From CAZGDB01 sp964524705 (GTDB taxonomy: Bacteria > Pseudomonadota > Gammaproteobacteria > Berkiellales > Berkiellaceae): a stretch of 44,135 nucleotides of DNA. The DNA lies in the NCBI GenBank assembly GCA_964524705.1, contig CAZGDB010000014.1:1-44135 (forward strand), given 5' to 3'. The position numbers were made by a program, and so were the translations under genes. Below the pieces are notes generated by a model, which saw nothing but the letters and a program-made list of their open reading frames with translations, had not been told where the DNA came from and made no database searches. This document shows, in pieces, positions 8,118 through 16,100 of the stretch; the stretch's first letter is position 1, and the number at the start of each line of letters is the position of its first letter.

Positions 8118-8972
8118 TCATTTTAAAGCAAGATGCCTCAGTTTTTTGAGTACGAAACCTTCTAACGCATTAATGATGTTATTGTCTGCTTTTTCTTTTA
8201 ATAAAGAAACGTGGGTGTCAGGTAGGTGAGGCATATGGTGAGTTTTTGTTTCTTTAAGGTCGCTGGGTATAAGTGTGCTTGGCATGACTGTAATGCCCAT
8301 CCCCGCTTTTACTGCGGCAACTGTACTGGTGTAGCTTGTGCTTGAAAAAACCAAACGCCATGATCTTCCTATCTCTTCAAGAGCTTGGATGGCTGCTCTA
8401 CGATAAACGCAAGGCTGAGGAGAGAGCACCAAAGGAATAGGCTTTTCTGGATCTATTAAGTTGGCATCTCCAACCCAGTTGAGAGGTTCTGACCACACTT
8501 CTACACCGTTTGGAAAATCTTCAGGGCGATTCATTTTAACTAATACGATATCGAATTCTTTCTTTTTAAATTTTTCAAAAAGGTTAAGCGTTAAATCACA
8601 TTCAATGTTAAGAAAAATGCGAGGATGCATGCGAGAAAAATCTGTGAGTACTTCATATAGGTACGCACTGGCAAAGTTTTCGGGTAACCCAAAGCGTACT
8701 TCTCCTGTCAATTCAGGTTCTCGAAATCTCGTTATTGCCTCTCTGTGTAAGGCAAATATTTGCCTAGCGTACCCTAAAAACACATCTCCATCTGGCGTCA
8801 GGGTTAAAATCTTATCCCGTATGAGTAGTTTTTTTTCTAGCTGTTGTTCTAATTTAATGATTTGCTGACTAATCGCGGATTGTGTGCGTCCAACCTGTTC
8901 CGCTGCTTTTGTAAAGCTTCCAGTTTCTGCAACAGCAATAAAGTATTGTAGCGTCAGCGTGTCTATATTCAT
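8118..8972 (-). CDS. LysR-type regulator, probable controller of the dab operon
   Basis: The 284-residue protein has the LysR layout: an N-terminal winged helix-turn-helix (LQYFIAVAETGSFTKAAEQVGRTQSAISQQIIKLEQQL, about residues 8-45) followed by a periplasmic-binding-protein-like effector domain. It is divergent from dabB with 106 bases between the starts, the arrangement usual for LysR proteins that control the adjacent operon, and dab loci elsewhere also carry a LysR gene. The effector is unknown; a carbon-status signal is inference. An ATTAG-N5-CTAAT repeat overlaps its start codon and could mediate autoregulation. Confidence 0.9.
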   Translation of the reverse strand: MNIDTLTLQYFIAVAETGSFTKAAEQVGRTQSAISQQIIKLEQQLEKKLLIRDKILTLTPDGDVFLGYARQIFALHREAITRFREPELTGEVRFGLPENFASAYLYEVLTDFSRMHPRIFLNIECDLTLNLFEKFKKKEFDIVLVKMNRPEDFPNGVEVWSEPLNWVGDANLIDPEKPIPLVLSPQPCVYRRAAIQALEEIGRSWRLVFSSTSYTSTVAAVKAGMGITVMPSTLIPSDLKETKTHHMPHLPDTHVSLLKEKADNNIINALEGFVLKKLRHLALK

Positions 8973-8985
8973 TAGCTTTTCTAAT
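8971..8985. promoter_or_regulatory. Possible LysR box (ATTAG-N5-CTAAT)
   Basis: A perfect 5-bp inverted repeat of the T-N11-A type typical of LysR-regulator sites overlaps the lysR start codon and lies in the lysR-dabB divergent promoter region. The spacing fits, but the sequence is AT-rich and short. Confidence 0.35.
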
Positions 8986-9078
8986 CGATACCATAAAGTT
9001 AATTAATTTTACTAATGCTACATCGGTTGATAAACTGAGTCAAGTGTACAAAAAATTTTCATTATAAGTGATATCTAC

Positions 9079-10422
9079 ATGAAAGATTATGTTTTTCAAC
9101 TAACTAATGAATTGGATGGGCTGGCAATTATCATGATGGCCTTGATTATTTATATTGGGGTCTGTGTTATAGGGTTTTCATCTCGCTATATGAAAGGAGA
9201 TGCAAAATATCGCTCCTTTTTTATTCGCCTTACTTTATTGATTTTTTCAGTCATGGCAATGGTTTGTTCTGATCATTTATATTGGTTCCTGATGAGCGCC
9301 TGCTTTAGTAATTTCCTCTTGGTTACTTTAATGGTCCATAAATCAAAATGGAAGGCAGCCAAAGCTTCTGGAATTCTTGCTGCCAAAAATTATCTGTTCA
9401 GTCTAAGCTGCATGACGCTGTCGTTTTTATTATTTTATGCTGCCACTGGAACAATGCGCATTAGTGCAATAGTGACGCAACACGATCTATCGGTTCTCAT
9501 ACAGTTCGCTTTATTGTTATTGCTGATAGCAGCGATGTCTCAGTCTGCAATATGGCCATTTCATAAATGGCTTCTTAGTTCTTTAAACTCACCGACACCG
9601 ATTTCCGCGGTGATGCATGCAGGCCTCATTAATGGCGGAGGGGTTATATTGGTACGCTTTGCGCCCCTTTATCTGCAATATGAGTACATTATGACCATTA
9701 TATTTCTTATAGGTTTTGCTTCAGCACTTATTGGCAATTTATGGAAATTAATGCAAAGCGACGTTAAGAGAATGCTTGCATGCTCCACGATGGGACAAAT
9801 GGGCTTTACATTTTTTCAATGTGGTCTTGGCTTATTTCCTTTAGCCGTAGGACATTTGTTTTGGCATGGCATGTTTAAAGCGTATTTGTTTCTTGGAAGT
9901 GGCAGCGCTGCTCAAGAAAAACAATTAGAGACGTTTTCCAAACCAAACCCTATAATTTTTTTGTGGGCGCTTTTTTGCGGTGCTTTTGGTAGCGTACTGT
10001 TTGCTTATGCTAGCAACCAATCCTGGTTTTCAGCAGACAGCACATTAATTTTAATGCTCATGGTGTTATTTTCAGGAACCCATCTTGCACTTTCAATGCT
10101 GAATGAGATAAGCCTTAAAAGGCTTAGTGTAACATTTTTTGTAACGCTAATAGTGGCAGTTTTATATGGGGAGACTGCGGAATTCATTAGTTTTCTTTTG
10201 GAGCCTATGGGGGTGATGCAGCCTCAGTCTTTAAATTTTTTCCATATAGTGGCTATCGCTGTTTTAACAGTGGTATGGCTTAGCACTATTTTTATGAGAG
10301 GGCCATTAAAAAATAACAATCGATGTTTTTCTTGGTTTTTAAAAGCGTATGTTGCAAACCTAAACTTTAGTCAACCGCACCAAGAGACTGTCACTGCCCA
10401 CCGTAACCATTATAAGTTTTAA
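9079..10422 (+). CDS. dabB: DabB-type proton-conducting membrane subunit of the inorganic carbon transporter
   Basis: This 447-residue protein resembles the NuoL/MrpA proton-channel family. The core block SQSAIWPFHKWLLSSLNSPTPISAVMHAGLINGGG (about residues 154-188) contains the conserved Lys/His helix region, and SDVKRMLACSTMGQMGF (about 230-246) is the next hallmark. With DabA it forms the membrane complex that uses the proton gradient to drive CO2 hydration and accumulate bicarbonate. It is shorter than NuoL (about 610 aa), as expected for DabB. Its TAA overlaps an ATG in a TAATG at 10420-10424, and dabA follows at once, so the two are cotranscribed. Confidence 0.88.
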   Translation: MKDYVFQLTNELDGLAIIMMALIIYIGVCVIGFSSRYMKGDAKYRSFFIRLTLLIFSVMAMVCSDHLYWFLMSACFSNFLLVTLMVHKSKWKAAKASGILAAKNYLFSLSCMTLSFLLFYAATGTMRISAIVTQHDLSVLIQFALLLLLIAAMSQSAIWPFHKWLLSSLNSPTPISAVMHAGLINGGGVILVRFAPLYLQYEYIMTIIFLIGFASALIGNLWKLMQSDVKRMLACSTMGQMGFTFFQCGLGLFPLAVGHLFWHGMFKAYLFLGSGSAAQEKQLETFSKPNPIIFLWALFCGAFGSVLFAYASNQSWFSADSTLILMLMVLFSGTHLALSMLNEISLKRLSVTFFVTLIVAVLYGETAEFISFLLEPMGVMQPQSLNFFHIVAIAVLTVVWLSTIFMRGPLKNNNRCFSWFLKAYVANLNFSQPHQETVTAHRNHYKF

Positions 10423-10433
10423 TGAGGTCTAGT

Positions 10434-12629
10434 ATGAATGTATTAATGAAACAAAAGAACCCTCCAATAGTAGAAGAGGTTGATAGCATAAGAACCTTAA
10501 CTAAAAATAGCTTCTTAAAAATTTCTCCTTTTTGGCCGTTACAGAATATGGTGGCTGTAAACCCCCTAAAAGGGTTTGAAGATATGCCAATAGAAGAAGC
10601 GTTTAACAATGCGCAGCGCTATTTTGAGCAATTAGATTTACCAAATGAAATGCTCTTGATTAACACCGAAACAATAAAATGGCTTGGTGTCTATTGTGAA
10701 GAGGGGCAGGCTAGAATTCAAATGCCTCTTAAAGAAGAGGGGTTTTATAATGCTTGGCGCAAACTTGCTTGCTACGATAAAAAAATACATCAAAATATAA
10801 AAACAAAAGTTGGTTTTCTAAAAAAGTTACCAGAAAAACCAGAACTGTTAATTGAGCAATGTTTGAGTATTCTTGATATTAAAAAAGAAGACCAACAAGA
10901 ATTTTTAACGCTGCTACTTGTCACGCTTCCTGGATGGGCTTCTTATATAAAGTATAAAACCGAATGGTGCTCGGGACATTCAGGCACCTTTCTTTTTAGT
11001 CAGGTAGATTATCTTGCTGTTCGACTTGCGATGACAGTATTGATTTGGCCAGAAGCTAAAAAAATACTTTCTTTAAAAAAAACGACAGCTACACATGAAA
11101 AAGAAATTTTGCTTCACACAATAAAAAAAAATGAATCTTCTTACCAGGAAGAATTCTTAGAAAAAATTAAAAAACAAAATCATCAAGAGGCTGACGCTCC
11201 AAAAGCTCAGTTTGTGTTCTGTATTGATGTCCGCTCGGAGCCTTTTAGGAAAAAAATAGAATCAGTCGGGGATTATCAAACAATCGGTTTTGCAGGTTTT
11301 TTTTCTGTTCCGGTGAAAATAACAGATAAGCTAACCGGATTTTCTTATGATTCATGTCCGGTTATCTTGAAACCTAAACATGAAGTTTTAAAACGCCCTA
11401 TAAAAGCAGGTTATTTTTTAAAATTTAAAAAAATATATGCTTTAAGAGGTTCTTTAAAAAAAATATACCGTTCTTTAAAATATACTTTTCTTACGCCTTT
11501 TGTTCTTGCGGAAATAGCAGGGCCGATTTGTGCTGTTTGGATGGGGGTTAGAACTTTATCTCCAAAAATTTCATCAAAAATAATAAGTTTTTTTAATTAC
11601 GAAGAAAAAATTGAGCATCAATTAGAATTTGATCTTGACAATATTCCTTTTCAAGAAAAATGTAATTATGCTGAAAGCGCATTGCGAATGATGGGGTTAA
11701 CCTGCAGTTTTGCTCCTGTGGTCTTAATATGTGGACACGGTAGCAAGACAGAAAATAATGCTTATTCTTCTGCGTTAGATTGCGGGGCTTGTGGAGGCAG
11801 GCGAGGAGGGGGGAATGCAAGAATTTTTGCGGCCATTATGAATTGCCCTAAAGTCAAAGAGTATCTTTCAAAAAATGGAATCCATATACCCAAAGGAACT
11901 ATATTTGTTGCTGCTGAACATAATACTACAACAGATGAGGTGGTTATTTTTTGTGGTGAAGAAAATGAGAATATAAAAAAAATAAAACAGGATCTTGATA
12001 AGGCGAAAGAATTGAATAATGTAGATCGCATGAAACGGTTAGGTGTTAAAGGTCCGCAGGCTTATCACGCCCGATTGCGTGCCCATGATTGGGCGCAAGT
12101 TCGCCCAGAATGGGGTTTGGCACGTAATTCTGCTTTTATTATAGCGCCTCGTTCTCTGACCGCTTCATTAGATTTAGAGGGCCGTTGCTTTTTACATTCA
12201 TATGATTATCAAAAAGATAAACAAGGAGTGTTGTTGAAAAATATATTGATGGGACCAATGATTGTTGCGCAATGGATAAATATGCAATATCTTTTTTCCA
12301 CAATAAATAATGTTGCTTATGGCGGAGGAAGCAAAATAACTAAAAATATTGTTGGAAAAATTGGGGTCATGCAAGGTAATGCCAGTGATTTAATGAATGG
12401 TCTTCCATTACAATCTTTGTATGAAAGTGATGAAAAAAAATATCATAAACCGCAGCGTCTTATGGTTTTTGTTTTTGCGTCTAAAGATACGGTAAAAAAT
12501 ATTATATTTTCAGAGGTTTCTTTGAAGAAGCTTTTTGAAAATGGTTGGGTAAATATGGTTGTTATGGATCCTGAAGATAATAAAATTTATTCGCTTAATA
12601 GGGGATTTTTATGGAATCAGATAAGTTAG
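10434..12629 (+). CDS. dabA: DabA, carbonic-anhydrase-like subunit of the inorganic carbon transporter (DUF2309/UPF0753)
   Basis: From ATG 10434 the protein has 731 residues; GAGG lies 6 bases upstream, whereas the in-frame ATG at 10422 has no ribosome site. Counting from 10422, the beta-carbonic-anhydrase-like zinc site is visible as C267-I-D269-V-R (FCIDVRSEPF), H439 (ICGHGS) and C454 (DCGACGG). The C-to-H and H-to-C spacings (172 and 15) agree with the zinc ligands described for Halothiobacillus DabA (C351, D353, H524, C539). DabA hydrates CO2 to bicarbonate inside the cell, powered by ion flux through DabB. Its end overlaps the next gene by 19 bases. The coding DNA is strongly AT-rich. 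Confidence 0.92.
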   Translation: MNVLMKQKNPPIVEEVDSIRTLTKNSFLKISPFWPLQNMVAVNPLKGFEDMPIEEAFNNAQRYFEQLDLPNEMLLINTETIKWLGVYCEEGQARIQMPLKEEGFYNAWRKLACYDKKIHQNIKTKVGFLKKLPEKPELLIEQCLSILDIKKEDQQEFLTLLLVTLPGWASYIKYKTEWCSGHSGTFLFSQVDYLAVRLAMTVLIWPEAKKILSLKKTTATHEKEILLHTIKKNESSYQEEFLEKIKKQNHQEADAPKAQFVFCIDVRSEPFRKKIESVGDYQTIGFAGFFSVPVKITDKLTGFSYDSCPVILKPKHEVLKRPIKAGYFLKFKKIYALRGSLKKIYRSLKYTFLTPFVLAEIAGPICAVWMGVRTLSPKISSKIISFFNYEEKIEHQLEFDLDNIPFQEKCNYAESALRMMGLTCSFAPVVLICGHGSKTENNAYSSALDCGACGGRRGGGNARIFAAIMNCPKVKEYLSKNGIHIPKGTIFVAAEHNTTTDEVVIFCGEENENIKKIKQDLDKAKELNNVDRMKRLGVKGPQAYHARLRAHDWAQVRPEWGLARNSAFIIAPRSLTASLDLEGRCFLHSYDYQKDKQGVLLKNILMGPMIVAQWINMQYLFSTINNVAYGGGSKITKNIVGKIGVMQGNASDLMNGLPLQSLYESDEKKYHKPQRLMVFVFASKDTVKNIIFSEVSLKKLFENGWVNMVVMDPEDNKIYSLNRGFLWNQIS

Positions 12630-13486
12630 CAAATGAATCTTTATATCAAGGTGCTTGTTTCGTTTTAACAACAAAGCATTCTAAATCTTTAGCGATAGCA
12701 TCTCCATTTTTAGAAAAATTGGGGGCTGGTGTTTTAGAGTATATGGTGGATACAGATCTGCTTGGTACCTTTTCTGGTGAAGTTGAAAGAAAAGGTGATG
12801 CCTTAGCGTGCGTTAAGAAAAAATGTGAATGGGCTTTTAATGCATTGGGAGATAAAGTTGAGTTTGCGATTGCAAGTGAGGGAAGTTTTAGTCCGCATCC
12901 TTTCCTCCCTTTTGTTCCTTATAATAGAGAGATTTTATATTTTATAGATCGCAGAAGAGGGTTTCATTTACATCTGTCTCATGCAAGCGAAAAAACTAAT
13001 TATCGAACAAAAAATGTAAGTGAACTTGAAGATTTACATCAGTTTGCTAAAATAGCTATGTTTCCCTCTCATGCGCTTATACTGAGTTCTGGTAGTGGAG
13101 AAAAACGAAAAATTTTTAAGGGGATCACGAGTTGGGAAGGGCTTGATGCGGCATATCAAGAATGCATAAGGAATGAAAAAGAAAGTGGTGTTTGGGTGCA
13201 AACAGACATGCGCGCTCATTTAAACCCATCTCGTATGGAGGTGATTCGTGAGCTTGCTATTAAACTGGCTGATAGATTAAAAACGCACTGCCCAAGCTGC
13301 AGGAATCCTGGTTGGGGGGTGATCCGATATCAAAAAGGGCTCTTGTGCAGCTTTTGTGGTTCAGAAACGGAATTAGTGAAAACCTATATTTTGGGGTGTG
13401 TTAAATGTGGGTATGAGGAAAATAGAGGACGAGACGATCTTAAAAAAACCGCAGATCCAGAAAATTGCCAATGTTGTAATCCTTAA
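12611..13486 (+). CDS. Unknown protein with C-terminal zinc-ribbon, DUF6671-like, in the dab operon
   Basis: The 291-residue protein starts inside the end of dabA, with AGGGG before the ATG, so it is cotranscribed and probably coupled. The N-terminal two-thirds contains VDTDLLGTFSGEVER, which I associate with the DUF6671 family, and no membrane helices. The C-terminus carries cysteine pairs C227/C230, C246/C249, C263/C266 and the cluster C286, C288, C289, enough for two zinc sites. No enzyme motif is evident. Its position between dabA and sua5 suggests a role in carbon supply or in regulating it, but this is inference. Confidence 0.6.
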   Translation: MESDKLANESLYQGACFVLTTKHSKSLAIASPFLEKLGAGVLEYMVDTDLLGTFSGEVERKGDALACVKKKCEWAFNALGDKVEFAIASEGSFSPHPFLPFVPYNREILYFIDRRRGFHLHLSHASEKTNYRTKNVSELEDLHQFAKIAMFPSHALILSSGSGEKRKIFKGITSWEGLDAAYQECIRNEKESGVWVQTDMRAHLNPSRMEVIRELAIKLADRLKTHCPSCRNPGWGVIRYQKGLLCSFCGSETELVKTYILGCVKCGYEENRGRDDLKKTADPENCQCCNP

Positions 13487-13498
13487 GTGTGATGTGTA

Positions 13499-14458
13499 AT
13501 GCGAACAAAAATATTAAAAAATAATCAAGTGGATGAAGCTGTAGCATTATTAAAAGACGGTGAATTAGTGGCATTGCCCACCGAAACAGTTTATGGACTT
13601 GCTGCGGATGCTTGCAATGAGCATGCAATTCAAAAAGTCTTTAGTGTTAAAGGTAGACCTACAAATCATCCGTTGATATTACATATAGATTCTTATGATA
13701 ATCTAGATTTCTATGCTAAAAATATTTCTATATATGCAAGAAAATTGGCTGAATTTTTTTGGCCAGGTCCGCTTACTATGGTTTTAAACAAAAAAGAAAA
13801 CGTCAATGATCTGGTGACAGGAGGTATGAGCACCGTTGCAATTCGTGTTCCAAATAATACAGTGATGCTTGATGTGCTTAAAAAAATGAAAAATGGAATA
13901 GTGGCGCCCTCTGCTAACCCACATCAAAAAATAAGTTCTACAACCACAAAACATATAATAAAGAATTTATATGGAAAAATTGCTGCTGTTATTGATGACG
14001 GTATATCAGCTATAGGTATAGAGTCAACGATTATTGATATGACAAAAGAGGAGCCTACTATTTTAAGGCCAGGGGTTATCACTCAAGAAATGATAGAACA
14101 AGTTTTAATGTGTAAAATTAAAAACCCTAGAACACATACAGAAAAAATTTCTGGAAATATGAAACATCATTATCAGCCTGAAAAGCCTCTGTTTCTTTTA
14201 ACTCTGAGTCAAATAGCAAGCTTATCTGCGGCAGAAAAAAATAGTGTAATTATGCACCATTCTGATTTACCAATAAAAAATGATTTTTTTTACTACAAGA
14301 TGCCAAAAGAACAAGAACAGTATGCGAAGCATTTATACCTTGCACTGCATGAGTTAGATGGTCACCCAGGAGTGGAAAAAATATTTGTTGAAATGCCACC
14401 AGATTCTCCTGGTTGGGACGGGGTGATGGATAGATTAACGAGGGCTGCTGTAAAATAA
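13499..14458 (+). CDS. L-threonylcarbamoyladenylate synthase, Sua5 type
   Basis: The 319-residue protein makes threonylcarbamoyl-AMP from L-threonine, bicarbonate and ATP, the first step of tRNA t6A. The N-terminal YrdC domain shows LPTETVYGLAADA, K51-G-R-P, the SAN motif (S138-N140) and ESTIIDM. The gating linker GNMKHHYQPEKPL near residue 218 and a C-terminal Sua5 domain ending in DRLTRAAVK distinguish Sua5 from the shorter TsaC. It follows the zinc-ribbon gene by 12 bases in the dab operon. A bicarbonate-using enzyme downstream of a bicarbonate-producing transporter is a notable pairing. A bidirectional terminator ends the unit. Confidence 0.93.
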   Translation: MRTKILKNNQVDEAVALLKDGELVALPTETVYGLAADACNEHAIQKVFSVKGRPTNHPLILHIDSYDNLDFYAKNISIYARKLAEFFWPGPLTMVLNKKENVNDLVTGGMSTVAIRVPNNTVMLDVLKKMKNGIVAPSANPHQKISSTTTKHIIKNLYGKIAAVIDDGISAIGIESTIIDMTKEEPTILRPGVITQEMIEQVLMCKIKNPRTHTEKISGNMKHHYQPEKPLFLLTLSQIASLSAAEKNSVIMHHSDLPIKNDFFYYKMPKEQEQYAKHLYLALHELDGHPGVEKIFVEMPPDSPGWDGVMDRLTRAAVK

Positions 14459-14475
14459 TTATGTGTATTGAGGTT

Positions 14476-14509
14476 AAAAAACGCCCATTGATGAGATGAG
14501 CGTTTTTTT
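14476..14509. terminator. Bidirectional terminator between sua5 and the TerC gene
   Basis: A 9-bp stem AAAAAACGC/GCGTTTTTT (14476-14484 with 14500-14508) contains a further CAT/ATG pairing inside. It has T runs on both strands and lies between the two convergent stops. Confidence 0.85.
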
Positions 14510-14514
14510 AAGTA

Positions 14515-15453
14515 TTATTTTTTAGCTTTTATAAAAGAATAAGCAACACCGGCACCTAAAATAGTTAACGTAATGGTTAAGGATACTACGGGAGGGATCT
14601 TCGCCAGATTAAATGCATCAGCTATAAAAATTTTAGAACCTATAAAAACTAGCACAACAGCTAAGGCATATTTTAAATAATAGAATTTATCAATAATGGC
14701 CGCCAAAGCGAAATAAAGAGCGCGCAAACCTAATATAGCAAATATATTACTTGTGTATACGATGTAGGGGTCTTGAGTAATAGCAAAAATTGCAGGGATA
14801 CTATCGACAGCAAAAACTAAATCTATAAATTCGATCATGATGAGCGATACAAACAGAGGAGTTATAAAGAGTTTTTTTACTTGAGAGTTTGATGCTGTTT
14901 CATAAACCCAAAATTTTTGCCCATGTAATTTATCGGTGATGTTTAAGTGCTTGCGCATCCAAATTAATAAAGGATTTTCAGCAATATCTACAGGCTTATC
15001 AGAAATAAAAAACATCTTTATACCGGTGAAAATCATAAAGGCTGCAAACACATATAAAATCCATTCGAATCGAGTAATAATTTGAACACCCAGTCCGATC
15101 ATGATTGCTCTTAAGACAATAACCCCTAAAATTCCCCAAAAAAGAACCCGGTGCTGATATTTGAGAGGTATGGATAAAGAGGAAAATATGAGAGAAATTA
15201 GAAAAATGTTATCCAGTGCAAGTGATTTTTCAACGAGAAAGCTCGTGATGTATTCAGCAAAACTATCAAGGCCTTTTATATGCCAGACCCATAATCCAAA
15301 AATGACTGAGATGAGCATATAGAATGCACTCATCCATAAACTCTCTTTAACACCTATCTCTTTGTCTTCTTTATGAAAAAAACCAAGATCTAGCGCTAAC
15401 AATGTGAGGACAATCGATATAAAAATACCCCACATGAATATAGAGTTTTCCAT
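14515..15453 (-). CDS. TerC/Alx-family integral membrane protein, probable metal exporter
   Basis: From the ATG at 15453 (GGAGG about 5 bases upstream) the protein has 312 residues; an earlier in-frame ATG at 15489 is less likely. It has about nine membrane helices. The conserved acidic motifs of the family are visible as EKSLALDNIFLISLIF and FIDLVFAVDSIPAIFAITQDP. E. coli Alx (321 aa), which exports Mn2+, is the closest familiar member by layout. The upstream region shows no clear yybP-ykoY manganese riboswitch, so control is unknown. It lies convergent to the dab operon and ends at the shared terminator. Confidence 0.9.
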   Translation of the reverse strand: MENSIFMWGIFISIVLTLLALDLGFFHKEDKEIGVKESLWMSAFYMLISVIFGLWVWHIKGLDSFAEYITSFLVEKSLALDNIFLISLIFSSLSIPLKYQHRVLFWGILGVIVLRAIMIGLGVQIITRFEWILYVFAAFMIFTGIKMFFISDKPVDIAENPLLIWMRKHLNITDKLHGQKFWVYETASNSQVKKLFITPLFVSLIMIEFIDLVFAVDSIPAIFAITQDPYIVYTSNIFAILGLRALYFALAAIIDKFYYLKYALAVVLVFIGSKIFIADAFNLAKIPPVVSLTITLTILGAGVAYSFIKAKK

Positions 15454-15591
15454 AGCTGCCTCCATTTGCGTGATTGTTTTGCTCCACACTCGTAATCAAT
15501 CTGTTCGACTAACTATATCTCTGGCCAATTAGAAAGCGAGGATTAACTGTTCGTGATGCGCTTGTAGCTTAGCTAAAGTTTAGGAGTAAAA

Positions 15592-15702
15592 ATGCCCATT
15601 TTCCAATCCCTACTTCACTGCATGGAAAATAGGATCGCAATTATAACGTGGTGTAATAGAGGTGTTCTCTTGGCTAGAACTGATTGTTTTGAGTATGTGT
15701 AA
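15592..15702 (+). CDS. Possible small ORF, 36 residues, unknown
   Basis: An ATG at 15592 has an AGGAG ribosome site 5 bases upstream and opens a 36-residue frame (begins MPIFQSLLHCMENRIA) that stops at 15700-15702, just short of the tRNA-Ser gene on the other strand. I see no motif and no promoter. It may be chance. Confidence 0.2.
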   Translation: MPIFQSLLHCMENRIAIITWCNRGVLLARTDCFEYV

Positions 15703-15709
15703 GATGAGG

Positions 15710-15802
15710 TGGTGGAGAGAGAGGGATTCGAACCCTCGATGGAACTTTTGATCCCATACTCCCTTAGCAGGGGAGCGCCTTCGACCACTCGGCCATCTCT
15801 CC
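15710..15802 (-). tRNA. tRNA-Ser (anticodon GCT)
   Basis: The reverse strand folds as a class II tRNA: acceptor GGAGAGA/TCTCTCC, anticodon stem CTCCC/GGGAG with loop CTGCTAA (GCT), a long variable arm ATGGGA/TTCCAT, and T-arm GAGGG/CCCTC. CCA is encoded (15710-15712). The discriminator base is A, whereas E. coli serine tRNAs have G73. A TGGTAACAT extended -10-like site lies just upstream (15816-15824 on the complement). Confidence 0.95.
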
Positions 15803-15913
15803 AAAAGACGCGAGCATGTTACCATGCTTTCTGTGCACCTACCAGAGTGAATTTATAAGATTTTTAATAAACAGAAGTAAATTAACTAACACTAATAATA
15901 AATAAAAAAACGG

Positions 15914-15942
15914 TTGACGTGAACCTTAAAATTGCAGAGAAT
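15914..15942 (+). promoter_or_regulatory. Sigma70 promoter of the tRNA-Arg gene
   Basis: TTGACG at 15914-15919 and GAGAAT at 15937-15942 are 17 bases apart, followed by a GC-rich discriminator-like stretch before the tRNA at 15955. The -35 element is near consensus; the -10 is weaker. Confidence 0.5.
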
Positions 15943-15954
15943 ACGCTCCATGTT

Positions 15955-16031
15955 GCGCCCGTAGCTCAGTTGGATAGAGCGCCTGGCTACGAACTAGGAG
16001 GTCGGAGGTTCAATTCCTTCCGGGCGCACCA
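15955..16031 (+). tRNA. tRNA-Arg (anticodon ACG)
   Basis: A complete cloverleaf is visible: acceptor GCGCCCG/CGGGCGC, D-arm with TTGGATAG, anticodon stem CCTGG/CTAGG with loop CTACGAA, T-arm GGAGG/CCTTC, discriminator A and encoded CCA. The ACG anticodon, read as ICG after deamination, decodes CGU/CGC/CGA. It is divergent from tRNA-Ser. Confidence 0.97.
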
Positions 16032-16100
16032 TTTCCTTTTCTTACTTTAAGAATGCTATAATCCCACCATTATCTATCTGGTTCTACACTGGGTTTTACT

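Noticed and set aside
10422..10433. dabA starting at ATG 10422
   Set aside because: No ribosome site precedes it, while GAGG is well placed for ATG 10434. The difference is four residues.
15454..15700. Possible yybP-ykoY manganese riboswitch before the TerC/Alx-like gene
   Set aside because: I looked for the conserved GGGGAGUAG-like core and paired stems on the minus strand and did not find a convincing match.
15710..15802. Attachment-site duplication of the tRNA-Ser 3' end in the AT-rich block
   Set aside because: By eye I found no second copy of the T-arm/acceptor sequence between 4 and 15 kb, and no integrase gene.
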